The position numbers were made by a program, and so were the translations under genes. A DNA stretch of 64,000 nt from the NCBI GenBank assembly GCA_004154925.1, contig QJNS01000147.1, forward strand, positions 124,001 to 188,000. The letters are read 5' to 3'. Source of the stretch: Monosporascus cannonballus. Taxonomy: Eukaryota; Ascomycota; Sordariomycetes; Xylariales. This document shows positions 1 through 9,740 of the stretch, in pieces; the first letter of the stretch is position 1; each line of letters opens with the position of its first letter. The notes beneath the pieces were generated by a model that was not told the DNA's origin, did not search any database, and worked only from the letters and a program-made list of their open reading frames with translations.

Positions 1-1885
1 AATAATATCCCTTTAAAATATAACTATTTAAATTAACGATCCAACCGAATAATGCGATTAAATAATTCTTGGAGTTATTAAATAACTAAACGTTTTTCTT
101 GGTTTATCCGGAGTTTTTCGGCCCGGATGTTTTTAAGTAATAAAAACGAAATATGGTTCTTATTACAGGATTAAATATTGGCCGCCAAATAGTTTTAACA
201 GCTTTTTTAACCTTTTAACATTTTGCAAAAAAGCTTTTTTTCGAAATAGCGCGTATACGGCATAATTTCAAAACCAAATTAAAAAATCGATTTAATCAGT
301 TCGTAACGATTTTCAATAAAAGATTTAATACGTTTTCGAAGTTTATCCGACATAATTAAATATAATGTTATAATGCAAGGAAAGAAAAAAAATTAAGGAT
401 TTACTTTTTTATCTTTAAGGACAAAAATCTTAGAAAAAAAAGAATAATATTACGTTTAAAAAGGACTCCATTAAACCCAAAAAAGGCCTAGGAAATTAAA
501 GACGTTCGAGGATCTTTATTTTCCATCGGATAAACCTCGGGTCTTTGTCAATCTCCAGAGATATTAGGAAATTTATAAATAACAGACACCATGGTTTCTC
601 GAGATCCCCAGAAACCATAAGAAACATAAAGGATAAGAAGGATATATAAAGGTTTAGGTCTCTTATATAAATAGCTACCTACTTAGTTTTTCGCTCCTTA
701 GCTATTAATCTAAGCTCTTAGTCAAAGGCAATTACACCGTTCTCTAATTGAAAAAAAAGTACTTAAATCTCTTTAACGAATATACTAAATCATTCTTCGC
801 CTTATTATTACCTGCAAATCAAGACCCTTTTCGGATACTGCCCATACCTCCAGGTGGATGTATGACAGGTTCGTTACAGTTTTGGCGTTATTCCATAAAA
901 AATAAGAGGTGCATTTCGTTTTTTCCTTTAATTCAACTTATATCCCGAATATAAGACATATTATTCTTTTTTTTCCTATTATTTCTTAAACTGTCGATTA
1001 TTAATTTTGATTATTTTTATAATGTATTAGTTTAAGGCAATTATTCGTTTAATTCGAATAATTTCATTTTTTATATCGTCCTTTAATTCTTTATAAAATA
1101 TATTAATAAAGGTATCGGCTTCGTTATTTCTTTATCCTGCTTTAGCCGTAAAACTTTTGAAAGTTACGGCGTACTTAGATATAAATCCTTTTTTTTTAAA
1201 ATTATAGAAATTACTGGGCCGTAAATTATTTTTTATCCGGATTACCGAAATTATCGCATATTTTGTCCTCGAAATTAGTATAAAGCGAAAAAATCTTATT
1301 AATAAAATTCTTTTTATTCGGTTTTTTTATTTCTAAAAATTTTTTATAATAGATTTAAATTAATTAGCCGCATCTTTTATTAAATATGCTTTTATTATTA
1401 ATACCATATTTACTAGGTTATTAAGGTTTAGAAAATAAAGGTAAATTCGTACCTAAATTAAAAAAGTTTAAGAATTATTTTTTTTATCGTAAGGTTCCGG
1501 CTTTTTAGGCTTTATACGGGCGAAAGCAGTTTGGGCAGGTGGTATAGCCTTATGTTATCGGATTTCTTTTTCCAGTTTCCGAATTCGAGCCGAAAATTAT
1601 TAAGTAAAGGTTTTTTAAATGTTAATCGATATTTTAACAATGTTAAATATTGCTTAAAGTTTAACGGTATTATTAAACAAAAGTTTATAACGTATAACGA
1701 ACTAAACGGTTTAACTAATTATTAAACTTTAAGTTGACGGGTTTATATTAACAGAAATATCATGGAAATCTAAGTAATAAATATAATAACGTATTACGTT
1801 TCGTAATGCTAAAAATGCCTTAAGTAACGATATTATATTATAAGCTAAAATTATTTAAATTATAGAAATAATAAGCGTATATATT
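1..1885. mobile_element. RIP-degraded retroelement relics
   Basis: This stretch is strongly AT-rich with stop codons in all frames and most remaining cytosines in CpG. Bases 100-400 resemble 38.9-39.3 kb, the tail of element D (shared block around the gtatacggcat motif). Bases 1060-1690 resemble 35.35-35.95 kb, the gag-side end of element A, in the same orientation. Bases about 1694-1885 resemble the first half of the LTR at 39800 (tattaaac, gggtttatattaa, gaaatatcatgg, and aataataagcgtatata just before the break). The LTR copy stops abruptly near 1885. I infer at least two truncated fragments of the family that builds the large island. Confidence 0.6.
1694..1885. repeat. Truncated LTR fragment of the A/B/D family
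   Basis: Base-by-base reading against the 5' LTR of element B (39800-40209) shows the same order of short motifs, ending with aataataagcgtatata. The second half of the LTR, with its TTAAGC-rich segment, is missing. The mismatches are almost all C-to-T or G-to-A, as expected for RIP. No target duplication can be defined because the copy is cut. Confidence 0.55.
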
Positions 1886-2684
1886 TGCATAGGTTAATTG
1901 GATCTTTATTGGATCTTGTCGTTATTACAGATCTAATGTTATTGGATTCGGTTAGTTCTGTATGGATTTATTTGGATTTTGATGCTAAGAGAGATCCAAA
2001 TCACGTGACCCTTTTATGGGTCCGACCGTCTTTGTGGCCGATTCTGGGTTGGGTCGTAACACTGCCGTACCCCATTACGCATAATCCTCTAATGTTCGGT
2101 TTCAGGAACTGCAAATAACGGATGGCAAATGCTAAATACAATCTTTGGGGGCTAAATAACTGGGCTATAGGCCATAAAGTGAAAGGAAGGATCCAGAGAT
2201 GTTTTCTTCTCCCAGCATTGGCTTACGTGCCGATAATCATCCTCTGAGCCGAGGAGACCAGAGCGCCGCCGCTTGTCCGTGAGTTTAGTCTTCCCGCATT
2301 TACAGGAATCAGAATTCCGTAGCACGCCGGTCCGTGAAAGCAGACTGAGGTGGGTGGAGGCTAAGCCAGGCGCCCTGCCCCACGTCAGCCTTCGCGTTGC
2401 CGGAACCAACTGTTAGTTCGGTGACCTCCGCCCGGCAACCTTTCGTCCCAACATGGCACCTGCAAATACTCGCCTACTGTCGTGGTAACAAATTGACCAT
2501 ATATAACGCTATTGCTAGCCACGTAATAGCGGCGTCGCTTTTGCGACACCTACATTAGACACTCTAAAAGAGGCAATTTTATTCTTTCTCCAACTTTAAT
2601 CCTCATATATATTTAGCAACTCATCCGCATCTCCGTTTTAAGTCTCCTACATCCCACAACCGGACTCTAAACAAACCGTAAATA
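1886..2684. other. Gene-poor spacer with GGATCT/AGATCC cluster
   Basis: GC content rises abruptly at about 1886. The first 110 bases carry a cluster of GGATCT, AGATCT and AGATCC words, like one at 5225-5355. I see no convincing gene; short reading frames on either strand lack family motifs or splice structure. Bases 2480-2684 are AT-richer and act as upstream sequence for the broken gene at 2685. Confidence 0.4.
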
Positions 2685-3315
2685 ATGAGGTCGTTTTTCT
2701 TACAAACACTTACTTTTCGCGCTACTTTAGTTGCCGCTAGCCGGATCATCCAATAACAAAATCTGGCCCAGTTTGAAATTATGGTCGAACCCGAGGGCAC
2801 CCTTAAAGTTCTCGGGTATAATAACGTTACTTACGGCCCGTTACCGAAAGTAAATCAACTTTTCAAAATCGAATTCCTTAAGATCGCTCCGTCGCCCATC
2901 CCTATGTATAACATAACGTTTTCTTCTTTCTTTCCTAACCTTACATACCTACAAACCTTTTTCGACCTGAGCTTGCCTATAATTAACACAAAATTACCGT
3001 TAAAATATTTTCCAGCGAGTAATTTTTCTTCGTGTTCCTCCGCGGCGAAATTCTTTTACGTAAGAAAAAGGATGCGGAGCATCTGGACGGTGAGCGGGAG
3101 GACCCCATGACCTATACTATACCCCTCCGCACCACGGCCTTCGGTAACAAAGGTCACATCTCGATCCGCGACGCCGAGGGCGCGTTCGTGGACTACATAA
3201 CCCGCAGTGGCCGTAACGATATCGCGGCCGACTTTTCGATTCCGAACGTGTTCCTAAAGAAGGGGATGTGTTTGCCATGTCGTTGACGAAATGGTTGGAG
3301 GGGCGGCCTTGGTAG
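2685..3315 (+). pseudogene. Broken secreted-protein gene (RIP-type stops and a frameshift)
   Basis: An ATG at 2685 opens a signal-peptide-like segment (MRSFFLQTLTFRATLVAAS). The frame meets TAA at 2754, then continues through a segment containing EPEGTLKVLGYNNVTYGPLP and FKIEFLKIAPSPIP to about 2905. An AT-rich intron is likely at 2906-3015 (GTATAA donor, TTTTCCAG acceptor). The next exon meets TAA at 3020, then reads FFFVFLRGEILL, YTIPLRTTAFG, GHISIRDAEGAFVDYI and DFSIPNVFLK. A probable one-base loss near 3257 moves the frame, and the C-terminus reads EGDVFAMSLTKWLEGRPW before TAG at 3313. Both stops are explained by CAA to TAA. The pieces keep one order and one strand, so this is one gene of roughly 170 codons. 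The pattern recalls small fungal secreted, possibly ML-like lipid-binding proteins, but the family is uncertain. Confidence 0.65.
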
Positions 3316-4084
3316 TCGATAAATTCAATTAATGCTGCTGATTATCAGCCTGATGCGAAAGCGTTTAAAAAGGGTTGGGATCCGGTCTAGGCGCATATAC
3401 CCCGTCGGGCCCCCTTCATGCAGTAGCAGTAGCTAGCCCGTCGCCCTTAGCCCAGGACTTTGTTTACTGGCACATACTGCATTGAAAACCAGGAGCTATA
3501 CTCAGCCGATGCATCCTCAAACTTGAAATGAAGTTCCAGCCTGTACCCCCGCTCTCACTCCTACTTGCACTCTTCGGCGTCAGCACCTCGTTCAAGTTAA
3601 GTGTAACAATTACTGTTGCAGGAGTCGCTGTTATTCGCTAGAGAGCCCCAAGACGTGAGTGCTAAGTAAAATTTGTGGTGATGACGCCTTGTGCCCACAA
3701 AGTAGATAGAGGCACTGCGATTACCGATGCCAAGGGAGCCATCACCCCCTCCCCGGCTATGAGTTGTAGCTGCAACGCAATAAAGGACGATATTGCCGGA
3801 CACTCATGCGGCACCCCCAGATTGCCTGTGGCCTTATTAGGTCGAATATCTACACATAACAGTCGGCGCGGTCGCCCCAGACGTGGCCTTGGTAAAGCCG
3901 GCATGACTTCAGTCGAACCTCTTGCTTGAGAGATATGCAGTATTTAGGAAGGGAATCGGACATCCTTGGGAGGTTAAGTTGTCCTATGAAAAGCCTTGTC
4001 ATTTCGACAATATACTTAACTCAAACATTATACATAATCCGATGGACCTAGATGGATTTTTATACCACAGCGTCTCCTAGTATC
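3316..4084. other. Spacer with a short signal-peptide-like ORF
   Basis: The only suggestive item is an ATG at 3528 opening 37 codons with a classic secretion signal (charged start, then LSLLLALFGVSTS), ended by TAG at 3639. No downstream exon could be joined convincingly, although 3675-3929 is open in another frame and contains several cysteines. I treat it as a possible first exon or relic of a small secreted protein. Nothing else in the stretch is recognisable. Confidence 0.3.
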
Positions 4085-4755
4085 CTAGTATACACGTTCG
4101 GGCTTAGCCTTGATAGCACGCCAACATTTGACAGACACGGTACAGGTCGAATCAGGATATTTTCCGTCGTACTTTTCGAGCTTGGCCTAACAAAGGTTAA
4201 TACGATCTTCACGGTCTCGAACGCGATTTGCTCCCTTTTGTTTTGGCATCAACACTCACTGTGAAAAAGGCGTTGTTGTCATCGATTGCCGCTGTCTTGG
4301 CCTCAGTGTCCGTCAAATCCATGGTGTCCGACCTGTAATAGCAATCATCCGGCAACGAGGTGACACTCTTGTCAGCATCGACAAACGCGATCTATTGCGG
4401 TTCACGATTAGCATCCACGTTTCATATCTTTAATCAAGGACGCAAAGATTCGCCTCCTTCTGGAAACGCACCCGAACAATAACCTTGCTGTCAGAGGCAG
4501 CCGACATCGACGACTGGACCAGCAGATTCTTCGGACATCCAGGGATGGAAAAGAAGGTCGCCATGAACAGCCCCTCAGTACCGCCGCCCTTTTTCAGGCT
4601 CACGCCCTCGTCAGTAGACCCAGCGGCAATACCCTTCCCGGAGCCGCAGACACAGCCGTCACCCTTGAGGCAAGTAGCACCCAGATAGGCGACTTCGCCG
4701 GCCAAGCCGTTCTGGATATTGATTTTCATCGTATAGGGGGTCATTTTGATCGTAC
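4085..4755 (-). CDS. Unknown eight-cysteine protein, three exons visible, 5' end unresolved
   Basis: Three minus-strand exons join in frame: 4755-4442, 4391-4260 and 4186-4085 (stop TAG at 4085). The first begins after a good acceptor (CTTACAG), with two bases completing a codon from a missing upstream exon. The first intron (4392-4441, 50 nt) has a TGCTAAT branch and AATAG acceptor but a weak GTCCTT donor. The second (4187-4259, 73 nt) has GTGAGT, TTAAC and TTAG. The joined reading gives about 181 residues with eight cysteines, including KGDGCVCGSGKG, PGCPKN, LPDDCYY and STCTVSVKCW. The last exon has no other use and ends cleanly, which supports splicing. I do not recognise the family. The even cysteine count suggests an extracellular, disulfide-bonded protein, but no signal peptide was found. 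The odd donor could mean the gene is decaying. Confidence 0.5.
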
Positions 4756-6099
4756 CTGTAAGGAAACGTCAGGACTACAATGTCTGGGTTGTGGCTAGTG
4801 GTAGGACTTGCTTGATTCTTTCCGGCGAAGAAGGAAATCATGAGTCTTTTATCTTTCCTTACTCCGGAACGACGACTACGGTCTAGAATATGGACTCCGA
4901 AAAGTATTCCAGAAGGAGAACGTCGCATGAACCACCATTCAAGCTAACCAATTTTATAGTAATTCAACGTCATCGCATGCAAATGTGGTTACAGTTGCGG
5001 CTTCAGCTTTCCTATTAGCATTATTGAATACAGCAATTGCCAGCTAACTAGAGCGTAGATGCGGAACGCATATACTCGTCTCAGCTGCCCGCTATGGTTA
5101 TTGATTTCCTGTTCTGGAAACTAACGTGACTCTGATTGGCCTGAAAACCTAGGGCAAGGGAATGGGGTACCCACTGGTCGCCAGTGCTAAGGGCCAGGGC
5201 CCCTCACCCCGGAAAATTTGTCAGGCGCAAGGGTCAGATCCTACCGACGTCCAATAGCTTGGATCTAGCGAGTACGAAGAGATCCAAATGAATCCATTCA
5301 GATCTAGGTATGATGGATCTAATGGGATCTCCTGGCTCAAGCCAGATCCAACCAGAATAACTCGACTCTATAGACACACTCATTACCCCTCCTATAGCCT
5401 AGATAGCACCAGCTTGTAATACAACTTGGTTACGCAAATACCCTTTACTGCTACCGGAGGTGATTAGTATCTCTATTGCTCAGATTCCCACGGTACGACT
5501 AGGTTTAATAGTTGGTTAACTAGTCCAGCACCTAGGTATTTTAACTTACCTATCTATACCCACGTCGACAGTTACGCCAACAACCACGTTGATAATTATG
5601 CCGGTAATTATGTTAAAGCCCACGCCTACAGTTATATTTGGGATTGAGTTTATATCGTTCATCATTACTATTATCTTAGTCTTTTTAAATGGTATAAAAT
5701 ACTTAATTACCCATTTGTTTCCCGTGGGTGCTTTGCTATATGAAAAACTCCCCCATCGGTCACTCGTGGATATTCGACGCTACGCATGTGACTCCTAAGG
5801 AGCCCCTGGCGGCCTTGTGTAATTAATTAGGTGGTAGTGGTCGGATCTCGATGTCGGACCCACTAGGCCTGTGGTCAGTGCACCCTGGTATATAGCCCAA
5901 ATCTTGATGATAAATCTGGAGGGCGAGTGTCTAATACCAGCTTACTACAGTCTAGGGAGACCTGTATCTACTTTCAAGTTTGGCATCATAGAGCCTCGGC
6001 CTTTAAGTAGGTTGGCAGATGAAGGTGATTATCCATAAGTACCGCTCGCTGTGAACGTCTCCAACGTCTCGCGCGTCGTAGAGCAGATATGCTCCCATA
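4756..6099. other. Gene-poor spacer
   Basis: The 5' exon of the gene ending at 4755 should lie in the first few hundred bases, but I could not fix it; a GTAAGG donor near 4850-4860 is one option. A second cluster of GGATCT/AGATCC words lies at 5225-5355. No other gene, tRNA or transposon end is evident. Confidence 0.35.
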
Positions 6100-6425
6100 A
6101 GTCAAACACCCCCTTCACGCACCATCATCCACTTCACGCCCCACGTTTCCCCATACGTAATCCACAAACCCACCTGTTTATAACTTAAAAAGAAAATAGA
6201 TACTGAAAAGCTTCATATTTAACTTTTAAATTATAGAAGTTTTCAATATTGTCCGTATTGAAAATATTTATAATGCTTTTTAAAAATAAAATGTTACTAA
6301 GTCGGTCATCGTTTTTTAGTATTCAATTTTGTAAATTAGTTATTAATATATAATCTTTGGGGAGATGTGGGGAGTAAAAGAGGCGGTGCGTAAAGGGGTA
6401 GGGAGTGTAAAGGGGGTGTTTGACT
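6100..6425. mobile_element. Fot1/pogo-like MITE with TA target duplication
   Basis: The element is 326 bp. Its left end reads AGTCAAACACCCCCTTCAC, and the reverse complement of the right end reads AGTCAAACACCCCCTTTAC, one mismatch in 19. Both ends are flanked by TA (6098-6099 and 6426-6427). The GC-rich ends enclose an AT-rich core with no reading frame, so it is non-autonomous. Fungal Fot1-type pogo elements are known to start with AGTCAA-type termini and to target TA, so I assign it there by terminal similarity only. Confidence 0.75.
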
Positions 6426-7154
6426 TATAGGCTCATCCAGCGTATCAATTACTGCACGTGTTCGACGGGCAAACCACGGGTGGTATTGCGACCGCTCTGC
6501 AGTGGGAGCAGGCGGAAATCAGGATGCAGTTCCCCAGAGAAGTCGATAACATTTCACGCCTAGATGAGACATCGAAGGCTAAGTTCATCCTGAGTGTCAC
6601 CTGTCACCCAAGCCATAATCACCCCCACGTGGCAAGGAGATGGCGTCTTCATAGACGGTTCCATTGCATTTCACGGCATTCCGGACTAATCGCAGTATGC
6701 CGTGGCTTCTACCCCGACTGCTGCGTTTGATACATCCGAGAAATTACGATGCGCATCAGAAGCCTAGAGTTCCACGACATTAAACAACGATCATCGATCT
6801 TCTGTTCCTCTGTTTCTCGCGCACTCGTAAGGCAAGTCAGATGTCTCCGGGGAGGCTTCCGGGGATGCATTATCCCGTGTGCTGATATCTCCAGAGTAGT
6901 ATGGGTTATCTATTCACATGGCGACAAAATTCATTGTACGGCAGTTGAAGTTGTGGTGTATTGTGCGGGAGTCTCTGGGGTCTGTTGGTTCGGGGATACT
7001 AATATGAGGTAAAGTCCGTAGCTTCTTTCGCTTTGTTCAAGTGCAAGAGCATAAGCCGCACAATACTCGGACCTCCTTTTGGTCCGACTCGTCTGAGTTC
7101 ACAATTTCTGGTGTTGAACGCCTTGGCTCCTTCTGCCACTGAACATAAGGAACA
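6426..7154. other. Spacer without a recognised gene
   Basis: Reading frames of 60-90 codons occur on both strands, but none shows a signal peptide, family motif or consistent splice sites. The region has ordinary GC content and is not visibly RIP-mutated. Confidence 0.35.
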
Positions 7155-7468
7155 ATGGCTCTCGCATATCCACTTGGCGAATGCTACTTCAAGCGTACTG
7201 GCCTCGACACCCCTCAGCCAGAGGGTTTCTACGCCAGCGACCCGGATCAATTCTCCAAGCGGATGCTAGTGGAGTTCATCTGGAACAAACCAGCATATCA
7301 CGGCGCTGAGGCAGCTAAACTAAAATACGGTGGCTATCGCCATCCATGCTCGAATTACTAGATCGTCAGAGCCTGGCTAGTAGGCGACGAAATACGGACA
7401 ATGGGATCAACTAATCTTCTCTTATGGACCTTCTCAGCAGGATATCAGGAGACGCAATGACCATAATC
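7155..7468 (+). pseudogene. Possible decayed gene start, unknown family
   Basis: An ATG in good context (ACAATGGCT) opens a coding-like frame: MALAYPLGECYFKR, then a segment with YASDPDQFSKRM and VEFIWNKPAYHGAEAAKLKYGGYRHP. It meets TAG at 7359. The same frame stays open beyond it, with IVRAWLVGDEIRTMGS and TNLLLWTFSAGYQETQ, to TGA at 7466. A CAG to TAG change would explain the first stop and fits RIP leakage. I do not recognise the protein. An unspliced real gene of 68 residues remains possible. Confidence 0.35.
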
Positions 7469-7845
7469 TTTGCCACAATGTTAATCAATTTAGGGATTAA
7501 GAGAAAGGCGACGCGCTCGAGGTAGTTATGGCATGCCACCATCTGCATAAGAGCGAAAAGCTAACCCTTCAAGGCGTGGTTCATGGTATGATTCCTTCCC
7601 AGCGTTACAGAAAGTATATTATAGATCCTGAGACTGTGGACGACAGGCCAGCCCTACGCCGACTGCAGAAGAGAAATAGGTCTGGATCGATGGGGGTAGT
7701 CTGGCAAGCACATGCTTTACAAAAAAGTTCTGACGGATATCCATAGCTGCTCGCACACATCCGTGCCATCTATATCCCGCGAAATTACCGTATACCGCGG
7801 CCCAACGCCTTTCGCCTCTAATAATCATCCCTAGTTGCTAACAAC

Positions 7846-8277
7846 ATGCCAGATGCCGGCCCGGAATACCCGGACCTCTGTTCCTATGTGCATATCAACT
7901 GCACAAGGATGAGGCAGGCGGAGATCTGGATTGGTGGTGAGCTGCAAGAGGTCCTCAGATGTAACAACACAACGGGACTGCCTGTCCTGGGTGGTAAGAC
8001 TCTCGGCCCAGACATCGACAACTTGGTCCAGCTGCTCTCGCTACCTCGCCAGCTCCGAAAGGGTTCACCTTTTCAATCGCGGCTTCTGAAGCTCGTGTCC
8101 TACACAGCCATCAAAAGCGTGCCTTACGAGTACCGGTATTCTGATTCGTACGACATCAGCTGGCCCACAGTTGCCAAGGCGAACTTCGGAGTGGACGTCC
8201 AGTGGCGCCCGGTTGAGTTAGTTGCTTCTCGCGCAGGATATTACATGCCTAATACCAACCAGCTAACCTACCTGTAG
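7846..8277 (+). CDS. Hypothetical ORF, 143 codons, possible relic exon
   Basis: This is the longest open frame in the left zone that starts with ATG (PDAGPEYPDLCSYVHIN) and has protein-like composition, including QAEIWIGGELQEVL and YRYSDSYDISWPTVAKANFG. It ends with TAG. No signal peptide, membrane segment or catalytic motif is visible. Together with 7155-7468 and 8511-8918 it could be part of one decayed gene, because all three are on the same strand with coding-like GC. I cannot join them with good splice sites. Function unknown. Confidence 0.35.
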   Translation: MPDAGPEYPDLCSYVHINCTRMRQAEIWIGGELQEVLRCNNTTGLPVLGGKTLGPDIDNLVQLLSLPRQLRKGSPFQSRLLKLVSYTAIKSVPYEYRYSDSYDISWPTVAKANFGVDVQWRPVELVASRAGYYMPNTNQLTYL

Positions 8278-8510
8278 GAAAACAAACTGGTGGGGAAGGT
8301 TCCTTAAACAAACACCTACGTACGCCATAGGCTTCGTTCCATTCAGCGGAGCCATAATGGTCATTGCCTTCCCCTTGTCTGGACCCTTATCCGCGACCCC
8401 TCAGCTTTCTTGCCCGAGCTCCGCAGCATGTTCCCCGAAGTAGAACTTACCGCTAAGTATAGACCCCCGAGGGCAAGCCAAAGACTTTCCACTCACGCTG
8501 CGCCTACAGA

Positions 8511-8918
8511 ATGATTGAGGACATTACGCGGCAGCCGAAAGAGACGCGCAAATTTCTACCAGACCTGTGGCATAAACTCGATCTTCCGTTGCATGGTCGC
8601 ACGGACAGCTCTGTAGTGGGCATCAGCGGCCCGCTGGGCAGCATCTCCGTCGGGCAGAAACCGGCGCCTGACCCCGAGCGAGAGGCTAACTTAGAGGTCT
8701 TTCCCGGCGCAAAGAAGCCGGTGGCTCTTGCGGAAGAACACCCGAAGCATGAGACATTCCTCGTCCACAATATGGACTTGGAACTCCTTGGGGCTGACGC
8801 GTCGTGGAAGCCCGCCGATGAGAACTTTGAGAAGCTCCTCGAGGTTGCCCCAGGCGACTCGAATGCTCCGGAGCTTGTTCATGGGAAAAACGAAGTTGTT
8901 GAGTTCGGAAATCCCTAG
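8511..8918 (+). CDS. Hypothetical ORF, 135 codons, possible relic exon
   Basis: The frame opens MIEDITRQPKETRKFLPDLW and is hydrophilic and proline-rich, with no transmembrane segment. It ends at TAG in 8916-8918. An antisense frame over 8504-8770 is a shadow. No family was recognised. It may be a 3' piece of the coding relic in 7155-8277, or spurious. Confidence 0.3.
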   Translation: MIEDITRQPKETRKFLPDLWHKLDLPLHGRTDSSVVGISGPLGSISVGQKPAPDPEREANLEVFPGAKKPVALAEEHPKHETFLVHNMDLELLGADASWKPADENFEKLLEVAPGDSNAPELVHGKNEVVEFGNP

Positions 8919-9418
8919 CGGAGGTGGAAACAGAGGGCTTACGAAAAGGTGTCTTACAAATTGCTCACCAGCGGCGAAGGAGGACCCCTGGAATTTGAGT
9001 TTTCATTCGTTTTCTTTCGGAACACCGGCGGAGTTTTCAATTTATTCACCACCACTTCTCTCCCTTGTGTGAACAATGCAGAGCTCTGTCCAAGACAGAT
9101 GTTCTCGTTTTGAGCGCAACGGAAACAAGATGGAACCTCTTGATGAACAGAACAGGAAGTAATCCAGATTGGAAGAGCGTCTAGGTAGGAAGACATACTT
9201 CCACTTACTATCGTTAAACCTCGTACTTCTACGCGTGGTGCCGTATTCATAGTGGAGAAATGGACAATCGAATGGTGTATCATTGGGGATAGAAGTCTCT
9301 CAGCATCATTGGAACCTTGCCTCGTTGCCAGTCCAGTACATAAGCTGCTATATTTTTAGCGTAGGGTATGAACTTTTTATGAAAGCGGACCGACATTGTG
9401 TCTTAAGCATTTACCACT

Positions 9419-9617
9419 TGTCGTAGAATAGGAGGTAGTTCTGTTAGTCATCAAAGCTCAAAGTCTAGTAAGCACTCCGGCATAACTTATTCCGGAGAGC
9501 CCACAGTATATAGAGAGCTTTCCTAGCCACCACTCCTTAGAGCCCAAATCTAGTCAGATAATTATCACTTTCCACAGCATATGCAACCTTATCTTCCGAC
9601 CAGCCTAAACTGTGACA
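9419..9617 (+). repeat. Solo LTR of the E family
   Basis: A 199 bp unit starts TGTCGTAGAATAGG and ends ACTGTGACA. It matches the 5' LTR of element E (13407-13592) along its length; shared words include TTAGTCATCAA, TTATTCCGG and CAGTATATAGA. It also matches the tail of E's 3' LTR (46765-46831; shared GACCAGC/GATCAGC and a TATGACA-type end). It is almost free of RIP changes, unlike the copies in the island. The flanks (CCACT and GTGTC) do not form a duplication, so it may be an old or recombined solo LTR. Confidence 0.8.
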
Positions 9618-9740
9618 GTGTCTCATAGAAGGTCTGATAAACACTGTTGTTGGAAAGTACCATGCAATTGCTCTTCTATATGTTCGATGTGCACCAACGC
9701 CCCAATATATTTAATTGTATATTTGGCGGGGCCCTGATCA

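Noticed and set aside
9414..9622. Target duplication around the solo LTR at 9419-9617
   Set aside because: The flanks CCACT and GTGTC do not match, even allowing RIP changes.
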